A stretch of 17,701 nt of DNA. Source: Lachnospiraceae bacterium. Lineage in GTDB: Bacteria > Bacillota > Clostridia > Oscillospirales > Ruminococcaceae. Positions 1-6,051 of this stretch are shown here, piece by piece. Every line of letters starts with the position of its first letter. Positions within the stretch are counted from its first letter, which is position 1. The notes below the pieces were generated by a model. It was not told the origin of the DNA and did not search any database. It saw only the letters and a program-made list of their open reading frames with translations. The translations under genes were made by a program, and so were the position numbers. The stretch is from assembly GCA_023664705.1 (NCBI GenBank), contig JAMPFE010000042.1:1-17701 (forward strand). Direction: 5' to 3'.

Positions 1-113
1 GGTCGCTGCCTGCGGGCGCCGCGGCGGCGATTTTCGGGGCGCGGCTCGCTCGGCGGGTTGTCCTTGTTTTTCTTCGGAGCTATCTTCTCCGTGAAGTATT
101 CGTTATTTTCCAT
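1..113 (-). CDS. N-terminal fragment of an unidentified protein (cut by window edge)
   Basis: An ATG at 113-111 on the minus strand has an AGGAG ribosome binding site about six bases upstream and opens a frame that stays open to the window edge. The 37 visible codons start MENNEYFTEKIAPKKNKD and continue into a Pro/Glu/Arg-rich, low-complexity stretch that is probably disordered. No domain is visible. In Firmicutes the darA-holB pair is commonly followed by yaaT (PSP1 domain, RicT), so by position this could be a PSP1-family protein with a charged N-terminal extension. That is an inference from synteny only. It follows the 163-codon gene by 25 bases and is probably co-transcribed with it. Confidence 0.6.
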   Translation of the reverse strand, partial: MENNEYFTEKIAPKKNKDNPPSEPRPENRRRGARRQR

Positions 114-138
114 AATTCTCCTTTATATTGCCGTTGCG

Positions 139-630
139 TTACATCGGCTCGCTGTGCTTCATCATATACGCGTCCGCTTTTTCGAGGAAATCCGCGAAGC
201 GCTTTGCCGTGTCTACGTCCAGTCTGAAACGGTAGCCGATATTTTCGTGCGTCCAGAGCCCGAACTCTATATAATCCTTGGCGCGTTTGCGGTAGGAGAT
301 GTTCCAGCTTATGCCGCTGAGGGAGCGCACCTCGCGCCTGTCCTCCTTTGCGTTCGCGATGAGCTCCTTTATAACGCAGGAGTAGTTCGTGAAGCAGCAG
401 TCCTCGTCGCGGTAGGAGCCGAACGAGGTTCTTACGTCGTCTTCGCTGATGCATATTTTCCAGCAGTAGTAGGTTTTATAGACCTGCTCCCAGTTTGTCG
501 GGCAGAAATCGTGAAAGCCGTGGATATGCGAGTCCTCGGGGTAAAACCGAAAGACGAGCGTGCGCGCTTCGCTTTGCTCCAGCACAAAGCCGAAGCTCTT
601 TTTTCTGCCGTTGTTTTTGTCGTTTCTCAT
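139..630 (-). CDS. Hypothetical protein, 163 aa, aromatic- and Cys-rich
   Basis: I do not recognise this protein. It begins MRNDKNNGRKKSFGFVLEQ, has no signal peptide or membrane segment, and is rich in Trp, Tyr, Phe and Cys (for example YYCWKIC near residue 55 and DEDCCF near residue 77). It looks like a compact soluble alpha/beta protein. The ATG at 630 has a GGGAGG ribosome binding site. The gene has its own consensus promoter in the 85-base gap after holB, so it is not simply read through from holB. It lies where Firmicutes genomes usually pass from holB straight to yaaT. The frame is long, has a good start and ends just before another well-started gene, so it is very likely real. Confidence 0.75.
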   Translation of the reverse strand: MRNDKNNGRKKSFGFVLEQSEARTLVFRFYPEDSHIHGFHDFCPTNWEQVYKTYYCWKICISEDDVRTSFGSYRDEDCCFTNYSCVIKELIANAKEDRREVRSLSGISWNISYRKRAKDYIEFGLWTHENIGYRFRLDVDTAKRFADFLEKADAYMMKHSEPM

Positions 631-667
631 AATAAACCTCCCGAAAGCTCACTGACCGTTATTATCT

Positions 668-696
668 ATTATACCACTTTTTTTGCGATTTGTAAA
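668..696 (-). promoter_or_regulatory. Sigma-A promoter for the 163-aa hypothetical gene
   Basis: Read on the minus strand, TTTACA (696-691) and TATAAT (673-668) are separated by exactly 17 bases. Transcription would begin near 661, about 30 bases before the ATG at 630. The promoter sits in the 85-base gap between the holB stop and this gene. Confidence 0.75.
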
Positions 697-715
697 CACC
701 CTTGACGAACATAAC

Positions 716-1672
716 TTATCCGTCGAAGATTTTCGAGGTGAAATATACGGCGGTAAGGGACAGATTGAGGTTGTATATCTCGTTTTTGACTATCTCGAAG
801 GAGACCTCGAGCATTGTCAGAATTTCGTCCTCCGTGAAGCTTTCGGCGATTTTTTGGGACTCGGCTTTTCCGAAGAACTCCGCTTCGCCGCCGCATTTCA
901 GCGCGAGCGCGTCGCGTATTATCCGCGAGACGTACTCCATGACCTGCGCGAGGTCTTTTCTGTCCTTTTGCGTCGTCAGGGCGGAAAGCGCGGAGGCTGC
1001 GCCGAATTTGTCGCGCTTTCCGACAGCCGCGGCGGTTTTCCGCGCGATCTCTATCAGCCGCGTCTCGCCGCTGCCGTCGAGAACGGCGCGGCATTTTCCG
1101 ATATTCCCCGCGAACATTTCCGAGAGCTCCTTTGCCTGTTTGGGAGCCGCGCCGCTGTCGATAAGGCACCGCGCGCAGTCTTGTGCGCTTGTGTCGGGGA
1201 CCTCAAATTCGGTAACGCGGGACAATATCGTTTCGGGGATAAGGCTCGTGTTTTCGCAGGTGAGGATAAACCGCAGGTGCGCGGGGGGCTCCTCGATGAG
1301 CTTCAGCAGCATATTCAGGCGCTTGGGCTGCATGGTCTCGGCTTCCTCGAAAACGTATATTTTCAGGTCGCCGTTGTTCGGCATTACGGCGGTATCGCGC
1401 AGGACGACGCGCAGCGGGTCGGTGGCGTATTTCCCGCCGCACTGCTCCTTGACGAATATAACGTCGGGGTGGTTTCGGTTTTCTATGTTGCGGCAGGCTG
1501 CGCACTGTCCGCAGGCGCGGCTTTCGCAGAGGAACAGCTGCGCTATATACAGCGCAAGCGTCTTTTTGCCGCAGCCCTCGTGCCCCGAAAGCAATATCGC
1601 GTGGGAGAGCCTGCCCTTTGCGGCTATGCCGTCAAGGCGCTGCTTCAAGCCGTCTTTTCCGTATAATTTCAT
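716..1672 (-). CDS. holB: DNA polymerase III subunit delta'
   Basis: Clamp-loader subunit delta' of the replicative polymerase, a non-catalytic AAA+ partner of DnaX (tau/gamma) and HolA (delta) in loading the beta clamp. Residues 30-38 form a Walker A-like loop (GHEGCGKKT). Cys49, Cys54, Cys57 and Cys60 form the zinc module of the delta'/DnaX family. A degenerate Walker B lies at VFEEAETM (108-115), followed by the family signature LIEEPP (125-130) and an ILSR element (149-152), where SRC is usual in DnaX and many delta' proteins; here Val follows the Arg. Length (318 aa) is normal. The start codon overlaps the darA stop by ATGA, so translation is coupled, and darA-holB is a classic Firmicutes neighbourhood. 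Confidence 0.93.
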   Translation of the reverse strand: MKLYGKDGLKQRLDGIAAKGRLSHAILLSGHEGCGKKTLALYIAQLFLCESRACGQCAACRNIENRNHPDVIFVKEQCGGKYATDPLRVVLRDTAVMPNNGDLKIYVFEEAETMQPKRLNMLLKLIEEPPAHLRFILTCENTSLIPETILSRVTEFEVPDTSAQDCARCLIDSGAAPKQAKELSEMFAGNIGKCRAVLDGSGETRLIEIARKTAAAVGKRDKFGAASALSALTTQKDRKDLAQVMEYVSRIIRDALALKCGGEAEFFGKAESQKIAESFTEDEILTMLEVSFEIVKNEIYNLNLSLTAVYFTSKIFDG

Positions 1673-1992
1673 ACCTTTTCAAATCTTTCTATGTTAGTTA
1701 CGAACACCGTCGCGCCGCCGACCGTTACCTCGACGGGGAAGCTGGCGTACGCGCCCTGACTGTAGGCGGAGGTGTTCGGCACGAACTGCTGTCGCTTATG
1801 CGAATGTTCCTTGATTATGCCGATTATCTCGTCGAGCTTGTCGTCCTCCGAGGCTATCATAAAGGTGGTGTTGCCCGCCATGAGAAAGCCGCCCGACGAG
1901 GCGAGCTTTGTCGCCTGAAAGCCGCTTTTGGTGAGCGCGGTCTGCACGGCGTGGCTGTCGTCGTTGTTGATTATCGCGAATATCAGTTTCAT
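1669..1992 (-). CDS. darA: Cyclic-di-AMP receptor DarA (PstA/YaaQ, DUF970)
   Basis: A PII-like trimeric protein that binds cyclic di-AMP in the cytoplasm; its downstream effect is not well established. The 107-residue length fits the family. Diagnostic segments are IINNDD (7-12), SSGGFLMAGNTTF (32-44) and VEVTVGGATVFV (87-98), which carry the ligand-binding loops and core strands of DarA/PstA. The ATG at 1992 has a GGGAGGT ribosome binding site a few bases upstream. The stop overlaps the holB start (ATGA). The promoter is about 180 bases upstream because a palindromic repeat element sits in the leader. Confidence 0.93.
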   Translation of the reverse strand: MKLIFAIINNDDSHAVQTALTKSGFQATKLASSGGFLMAGNTTFMIASEDDKLDEIIGIIKEHSHKRQQFVPNTSAYSQGAYASFPVEVTVGGATVFVTNIERFEKV

Positions 1993-2010
1993 ATTGACCT
2001 CCCGAAAATA

Positions 2011-2170
2011 CAGTTGAAAGTTGAAAGTGTACAGTTGAAAGTTAAGGTAATGACGCGTATCATTGCGTTTGTAGCGTTTCGGACAAGTCCATGCTTGCCG
2101 AGTCGCTACAAACGCGACTGTTTTTCAGCCGTACATTAACTGTCAACTATCAACTGTAAACTGTCAACTA
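2011..2170. repeat. MITE-like palindromic element in the darA leader
   Basis: Two imperfect terminal inverted repeats of 35 bases (2011-2045 and 2136-2170) match at 27 positions and are themselves built from short iterations of CAGTTGAAAGT or AGTTGACAGT. Between them is an internal hairpin: GCGTTTGTAGCG (2065-2076) pairs perfectly with CGCTACAAACGC (2104-2115), and the stem is prolonged by CGGACAAG against CTTGCCG. There is no ORF of consequence. The architecture is that of a non-autonomous palindromic mobile repeat. No target duplication can be asserted. Confidence 0.75.
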
Positions 2171-2172
2171 TT

Positions 2173-2201
2173 ATTATACACCATTTTTAGGAAAATTGCA
2201 A
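2173..2201 (-). promoter_or_regulatory. Promoter for darA-holB
   Basis: On the minus strand, TTGCAA (2201-2196) and TATAAT (2178-2173) are 17 bases apart. The predicted start point (near 2166) falls inside the right terminal repeat of the palindromic element, so the darA transcript would carry the whole element as a folded leader of about 175 bases. Confidence 0.6.
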
Positions 2202-2213
2202 TACACCCGCCAA

Positions 2214-2230
2214 GGTTAGTTTTAACTAAG
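2214..2230. promoter_or_regulatory. Palindromic operator candidate (DtxR/IdeR-like look)
   Basis: GGTTAGTTTTAACTAAG contains the perfect palindrome TTAGTT-TT-AACTAA (2216-2229). It lies between the divergent darA and ferredoxin promoters. The TTAG...CTAA layout resembles iron-dependent DtxR-family operators, which would suit a ferredoxin gene, but it is about 45 bases upstream of the ferredoxin -35, so the assignment is an inference. Confidence 0.35.
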
Positions 2231-2274
2231 CAAAAATACACAAAAACAGGCTCGAAAATTCTCCGAAAAAAGAC

Positions 2275-2302
2275 TTGATTTTTTTTGAAAATATGATAAA
2301 AT
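2275..2302 (+). promoter_or_regulatory. Promoter for ferredoxin
   Basis: TTGATT (2275-2280) and TAAAAT (2297-2302) are separated by 16 bases in an AT-rich stretch. The start site would be about 40 bases before the AGGAGG ribosome binding site (2336-2341). Confidence 0.6.
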
Positions 2303-2350
2303 ATTAGTAATACACTTAGGTGTGTACTACAAATTAGGAGGTAATCTACT

Positions 2351-2518
2351 ATGGCATATCAGATTTCCGATGAGTGCATCGCTTGCGGCGCTTGCGCGGA
2401 CGGCTGCCCCGTAAACGCGATTTCCGAGGGCGACGGCAAGTACGTTATCGACGCCGACACTTGCATTGACTGCGGCGCTTGCGCAGGCACCTGCCCCGTT
2501 GGCGCGCCTCAGGCTTGA
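2351..2518 (+). CDS. 2[4Fe-4S] ferredoxin, 55 aa
   Basis: A clostridial-type bacterial ferredoxin that carries low-potential electrons between soluble oxidoreductases such as pyruvate:ferredoxin oxidoreductase and hydrogenase. The protein starts MAYQISDECIACGACADGCP. It has two complete CxxCxxCxxxCP cluster motifs: Cys9/12/15 with Cys19, and Cys38/41/44 with Cys48; in each motif the last Cys belongs to the opposite cluster. Length (55 aa) is standard. The ATG at 2351 has a near-perfect AGGAGG nine bases upstream. The gene stands alone, with its own promoter and a strong terminator downstream. Confidence 0.96.
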   Translation: MAYQISDECIACGACADGCPVNAISEGDGKYVIDADTCIDCGACAGTCPVGAPQA

Positions 2519-2590
2519 TTTAGTCTACATAAAAGCGCTTGAGCGTTAGTGTGATGTCTTTAACGGACATTATATCCTTACAGCAATTCA

Positions 2591-2616
2591 CCCCCGAACT
2601 TTCGGGGGCGTTTTGT
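2591..2616 (+). terminator. Intrinsic terminator of ferredoxin
   Basis: CCCCCGA (2591-2597) pairs with TCGGGGG (2602-2608) around a four-base loop, followed by CGTTTTGTT. It lies 72 bases after the ferredoxin stop. Confidence 0.8.
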
Positions 2617-2627
2617 TGGGATCGCCA

Positions 2628-2655
2628 AAGGCGGCACGCCTTGAGCGCTTTTTTT
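2628..2655 (+). terminator. Weak second hairpin with T tract
   Basis: AAGGCG (2628-2633) pairs with CGCCTT (2637-2642), and a run of seven T follows at 2649-2655 after a six-base gap. It is possibly a backup terminator; the gap between stem and T run makes this uncertain. Confidence 0.3.
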
Positions 2656-2681
2656 GTGCTTATAGATTTCATACAACGGAA

Positions 2682-2735
2682 AGGGGCTGTATCGCGAGCG
2701 CTTCGTGCTTTCGTGATACAGCCCCTCTTTTGTTA
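2682..2735. terminator. Long hairpin, probable bidirectional terminator
   Basis: AGGGGCTGTATC (2682-2693) pairs perfectly with GATACAGCCCCT (2715-2726), and the stem continues inward with one mismatch. CTTTTGTT follows on the plus strand, so it can stop plus transcripts. On the minus strand the tail is only CCTTTCC, but it may still bound the leftward transcript that starts near 3026. Confidence 0.6.
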
Positions 2736-2736
2736 A

Positions 2737-3026
2737 GTTAAAATAACGCCTAATCAGCAGGTTTACTCAATCGGCGCGGTGAGCCTGAACGTCCCCGCTC
2801 GGTTTACCGTATCGTATCGCGCTAGGAACCGATCTTCGCGTTAATCGGTTGTGCCCTCCAAAATGCGTCGTTTCGCGGAATGCAGCCGCCCCGCGCCTCT
2901 CCCTGCGAAGGGTCTTTTCCGCAAGGTCGTGACAGCTGAAAACCTATTCGATTTTCGGCGCTTAAAAGCTGAAATTCCTTAAACTTTTGCCATTTGGAAA
3001 GGCTTGGACGGGAAAACTCCCTTTCC
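2737..3026 (-). ncRNA. Candidate non-coding RNA of unknown class
   Basis: A consensus promoter (see 3033-3061) drives leftward transcription into about 290 bases with no credible ORF. The only long frame, 2822-3061, has its ATG inside the -35 box, upstream of the transcript. Visible folds, read on the minus strand, are a 5' GGAAAGG that can pair with CCTTTCC about 20 bases on, CCTTGCG with CGCAGGG, a perfect AACCGAT/ATCGGTT hairpin (2850-2827) and the palindrome CGGTAAACCG. I looked for signatures of RNase P, tmRNA, SRP RNA and 6S RNA and recognised none. The 3' end is unknown; it could be near 2740 or at the 2682-2726 hairpin. The remainder of the 2519-3230 gap holds terminators and the thrS leader. 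Confidence 0.45.
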
Positions 3027-3032
3027 GATTTT

Positions 3033-3061
3033 ATTTTACCGCATTTTTCTCGAAATGTCAA
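3033..3061 (-). promoter_or_regulatory. Consensus minus-strand promoter with no gene behind it
   Basis: On the minus strand TTGACA (3061-3056) and TAAAAT (3038-3033) are separated by exactly 17 bases, with an expected start at about 3026 (GG). It is divergent from the thrS promoter, whose -35 begins about 50 bases away. Confidence 0.65.
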
Positions 3062-3111
3062 GGGCTTTTGGCGATTTTCATCAAAAAATCACGATTTCGT
3101 CCATTATGCGC

Positions 3112-3140
3112 TTGACTTTTCCCTTAAAAAGATGTAGAAT
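3112..3140 (+). promoter_or_regulatory. thrS operon promoter
   Basis: TTGACT (3112-3117) and TAGAAT (3135-3140) are 17 bases apart. The leader from about 3147 to the ATG at 3231 is about 85 bases and holds a small hairpin, GCGTAT (3147-3152) with ATACGC (3160-3165). It lacks the AGGGTGGNACCGCG T-box signature and is too short for a T-box. Confidence 0.75.
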
Positions 3141-3230
3141 ATAATTGCGTATCCGTATCATACGCGCGGACGACAGCGCCGCATATCAATCGATCGGGCG
3201 TTTGTATAGCCCGTCGGAAAGGAAATTATT

Positions 3231-5132
3231 ATGAAGGTAACATTGAAAAACGGAGAAGTTAAGGAATTCGACGCGGGTATGTCGGCGTTTGACATCGCGC
3301 GGGAGCTGGGGCTTGCCAAGACCGCCTGCGCGGCGGAGATAGACGGCAGGGTCTGCGATATGCGAACTTGCCTTGACGGGGACTGCACGCTGAATTTGCT
3401 TACGTTCGAGGACGAGCAGGGGCAGCGCGCGTTCAATCATACGGCGTCGCACGTACTGGCGCAGGCGGTTAAGCGTCTGTACCCGAATACAAAGCTGGCA
3501 ATAGGTCCCGCTATCGAGAACGGTTTCTACTACGATTTCGACACGGACGAGCCGTTTACCTCCGAGACTCTTGTTAAAATAGAAGCGGAAATGAAGAAAA
3601 TCGTCAAGGAGAGCATCAAGCTGGAAGCTTTTACCATGTCCCCCGACGAGGCGATAAAGTATCTCGAGGAGCAGGGGGAGCCTTATAAGGTGGAGCTTTG
3701 CAAGGAGCACGCCGACAAGGGCGAGCCTATCTCGTTCTACAGGCAGGGCGACTTTACAGACCTCTGCGCGGGACCGCATATGATGAGCACGTCCTCGATA
3801 AAGGCGTACAAGCTCACCTCCGTGACGGGCGCTTACTGGCGCGGCTCGGAGAAGAACAAGATGCTTACGCGCATTTACGGCTGCGCGTTTCCGTCCAAGG
3901 ACGAGCTGAACGCTTATCTGGAGCGCGTTGAGGAGGCTAAAAAACGCGACCACAGAAAGCTCGGCAAGGAGCTTGGTTTGTTCGCGCTGCTGGACGAGGG
4001 CCCCGGATTCCCGTTCTTCCTGCCGAACGGCATGGTTTTGCGCAATACCCTGCTCGACTACTGGAGAGAGGTTCACAAGAAATACGGCTACGTCGAAATT
4101 TCCACGCCTATCATACTAAATCAGGACCTTTGGCACAGAAGCGGTCACTGGGATCACTACAAGGACAATATGTATACAACGGTCATCGACGAGGAAGACT
4201 ATGCCGTGAAGCCTATGAACTGCCCGGGCGGCATGCTTGTATATAAAATTTCCCCGAAGTCCTACCGCGATTTCCCGCTGCGTATGGCGGAGCTTGGACT
4301 GGTTCACCGCCACGAGCTTTCCGGCACGCTGCACGGGCTTTTCAGAGTGCGCTGCTTTACTCAGGACGACGCGCACATCTTTATGACCTGGGATCAGGTC
4401 GAAAGCGAAATACAGGGCGTTGTGCGGCTGTTTGACGAGATATACTCCACCTTCGGGCTGACATATAAGATCGAAATTTCCACTATGCCCGAGGATCATA
4501 TCGGCGAAAAGGAAACTTGGGATATGGCTACCGGGATGCTCGAAAAGGCGGTTTCCGGAATGGGCAAGGAATTCGTTATCAACGAGGGCGACGGGGCTTT
4601 CTACGGTCCGAAGATCGACTTCCATCTGTCCGATTCGCTCGGCAGGACTTGGCAATGCGGCACGATACAGCTCGATATGCAGATGCCCGAACGCTTTGAG
4701 CTGGAATACACCGGCGCGGACGGCGAAAAGCACCGCCCCGTTATGATACACCGCGCGTGTCTCGGCTCGATAGAGCGCTTTATCGGCGTTATCACCGAGC
4801 ATTTTGCGGGAGCTTTCCCGCTGTGGCTGGCTCCCGAGCAGATACGCATACTGCCCGTAACCGACCGCGCCAAGGAATACGGCGAGGACATAGCGAAGCG
4901 CCTTGACGAGCTCGGAATACGCGTTACGGTCGACAACCGCAACGAGAAGATAGGCTACAAAATTCGTCAGGCGCAGCTCGAAAAGATACCGTACTTCTTT
5001 ATCGTCGGCGATAAGGAGGTCGAGGACAACACCGTTTCGCTGCGCTCGCGCAGGGACGGCGACCTCGGAGCGTCTCCGCTTGACGAGGTGGTGGCGAGGA
5101 TAGTCAAGGAGAACGACGAAAAGGCAAGATAA
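3231..5132 (+). CDS. thrS: Threonyl-tRNA synthetase
   Basis: Class II aminoacyl-tRNA synthetase that charges tRNA-Thr with threonine in the cytoplasm. Domains in order: N-terminal TGS (1-62); editing domain with the HxxxH pair His70/His74 and the partner residues Cys179 and His183 (DLCAGPH), which removes mischarged serine; catalytic core with probable zinc ligands Cys331 (MNCPGG), His382 (DDAHIF) and His507 (MIHRACLGSIERF); and the C-terminal anticodon-binding domain from about 535. All key residues are present and the length (633 aa) is typical. The ATG is preceded by AAAGGA. It is first in an apparent operon with a lipoprotein, an SseB-domain gene and a GT2 gene, joined by gaps of 17, 15 and 26 bases. 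Confidence 0.97.
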   Translation: MKVTLKNGEVKEFDAGMSAFDIARELGLAKTACAAEIDGRVCDMRTCLDGDCTLNLLTFEDEQGQRAFNHTASHVLAQAVKRLYPNTKLAIGPAIENGFYYDFDTDEPFTSETLVKIEAEMKKIVKESIKLEAFTMSPDEAIKYLEEQGEPYKVELCKEHADKGEPISFYRQGDFTDLCAGPHMMSTSSIKAYKLTSVTGAYWRGSEKNKMLTRIYGCAFPSKDELNAYLERVEEAKKRDHRKLGKELGLFALLDEGPGFPFFLPNGMVLRNTLLDYWREVHKKYGYVEISTPIILNQDLWHRSGHWDHYKDNMYTTVIDEEDYAVKPMNCPGGMLVYKISPKSYRDFPLRMAELGLVHRHELSGTLHGLFRVRCFTQDDAHIFMTWDQVESEIQGVVRLFDEIYSTFGLTYKIEISTMPEDHIGEKETWDMATGMLEKAVSGMGKEFVINEGDGAFYGPKIDFHLSDSLGRTWQCGTIQLDMQMPERFELEYTGADGEKHRPVMIHRACLGSIERFIGVITEHFAGAFPLWLAPEQIRILPVTDRAKEYGEDIAKRLDELGIRVTVDNRNEKIGYKIRQAQLEKIPYFFIVGDKEVEDNTVSLRSRRDGDLGASPLDEVVARIVKENDEKAR

Positions 5133-5149
5133 TCGACGGGAGGTATACC

Positions 5150-5533
5150 ATGAAAAAGACGTTTATCGCATTAGCCGCTTTGGCGGCGGTTCTGAGCCTC
5201 GGCGGCTGCGCCTCAAACGCGCCGCGGAGCCTTGCGGGGAGCTACGTTTACGAAAAGGGCGGCTTTGCGGGCGGCGATTTCGGGATAACGCTGTTCGACG
5301 ACGGGACGTTCTCTTACTACGAGGGATATTTCAGCAGCTATGTCGGCTATGGGAACTGGAGCGTTGAAAACGGGGAGCTCGTCCTCGCGGAGAGCGAGGA
5401 TATGGGCTGTCGTCCGTTCGTGCACCGCTTTAAGGTTGACGGAGACGACCTTGTTTACCAAGCCGAGGGCTCGGATGACTTTATTTATGTGAACGTTGAG
5501 GACGGCGACAGATTTTTGAGCGACAATGAATGA
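5150..5533 (+). CDS. Small putative lipoprotein, 127 aa
   Basis: The N-terminus is a lipoprotein signal: MKK, a hydrophobic stretch (FIALAALAAVLSLGG) and a lipobox ending in Cys20 (LGGC). The mature part starts AGSYVYEKG and has alternating hydrophobic and Tyr/Phe/Gly-rich strands with DDGTFSYY and WSVENGELVL. This resembles the small beta-barrel (lipocalin-like) lipoproteins seen in Clostridia, in which a repeated 'G.W...++.L.L' pattern is common. The role is unknown. A GGGAGGT ribosome binding site precedes the ATG, 17 bases after thrS, so it should be co-transcribed with the synthetase. The lipoprotein call is firm; the fold is an inference. Confidence 0.8.
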   Translation: MKKTFIALAALAAVLSLGGCASNAPRSLAGSYVYEKGGFAGGDFGITLFDDGTFSYYEGYFSSYVGYGNWSVENGELVLAESEDMGCRPFVHRFKVDGDDLVYQAEGSDDFIYVNVEDGDRFLSDNE

Positions 5534-5548
5534 CGAAAGGCGGAAAAT

Positions 5549-6025
5549 ATGGCGGAAGAAAAATCAATGACGGAGCAGTACGAATGGTCGGAGGATATGA
5601 AGGACTTCAACAGGGAGCTTGAGGAGCGTATCCTCGCGGCGAACGAGGACTCCACAAAGGTCAAGTGGAACAAGCTGCTGCCCGACCTTATGACGGCGGA
5701 GGTGCTTATTGTCGGGCAGTTCGCCGAGGGCGGCGTGCAGACCGACAGGACGATGAATATCCTTATGCTGCAAAAGGACGGGCACACGGTTATACCGTTT
5801 TTCAGCTCCCCCGAGCGCATGAAGGTGCTCGTAAAGCCCGAGCAGAACTCGTTTGAGGTCATGAAGGTGAACACGGTGCGGTTCTTTCAGTCGATAAAGG
5901 GCAAGCCCTGCGTGCTCGACCCGATGTCTCCCTACGCGAGGGTGTTCACCCCGTTCGAGATGAAGGTGCTCGCGGCGGAAAACGAGGACAGAGTGCCGCC
6001 GCTGCCCGACGCGGATGCCGTTTAA
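5549..6025 (+). CDS. SseB-domain protein
   Basis: A soluble 158-aa protein. Its central part, with the segments TAEVLIVGQF, LMLQKDGHTVIPFFSSPERM and FFQSIKGKPCVLDPMSPYARVFTP, matches the SseB N-terminal domain pattern (a beta-rich fold with a 'vipaFTSpeRl' strand). Full-length SseB of E. coli, linked to enhanced serine sensitivity, has two domains and about 258 aa. Here only the N-terminal type is present, preceded by an acidic helix of about 45 residues. Function in Firmicutes is not established. It follows the lipoprotein by 15 bases and precedes the GT2 gene by 26. The ATG has AAAGG about nine bases upstream. Confidence 0.75.
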   Translation: MAEEKSMTEQYEWSEDMKDFNRELEERILAANEDSTKVKWNKLLPDLMTAEVLIVGQFAEGGVQTDRTMNILMLQKDGHTVIPFFSSPERMKVLVKPEQNSFEVMKVNTVRFFQSIKGKPCVLDPMSPYARVFTPFEMKVLAAENEDRVPPLPDADAV

Positions 6026-6051
6026 ATTCCCGAATAATGGAGTGATAAGTC

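Noticed and set aside
683..1697. Two plus-strand frames of about 330 codons opposite holB
   Set aside because: They are shadows of holB, whose Walker A loop, zinc cysteines and family signatures are all intact on the minus strand.
2009..2172. Tandem AGTTGA units taken as a CRISPR-like or direct repeat array
   Set aside because: The units are contiguous, degenerate and arranged as inverted ends of one palindromic element, without spacers.
2539..2736. A 65-codon plus-strand frame after the ferredoxin
   Set aside because: It runs through two terminator hairpins and has no ribosome binding site.
2822..3061. A 79-codon frame on the minus strand in the gap before thrS
   Set aside because: Its ATG lies inside the -35 element of the minus-strand promoter, it has no ribosome site, and the composition (for example PSQGEARGGCIPRND) looks like translated non-coding DNA.
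3191..3200. CGATCGGGCG shared with 16438-16447 as possible attachment-site repeats of a large element
   Set aside because: Only ten bases match, the flanks differ, and the first copy is in the thrS leader next to housekeeping genes; chance is sufficient.
3146..3230. T-box riboswitch in front of thrS
   Set aside because: The AGGGTGGNACCGCG signature is absent and the leader is too short.
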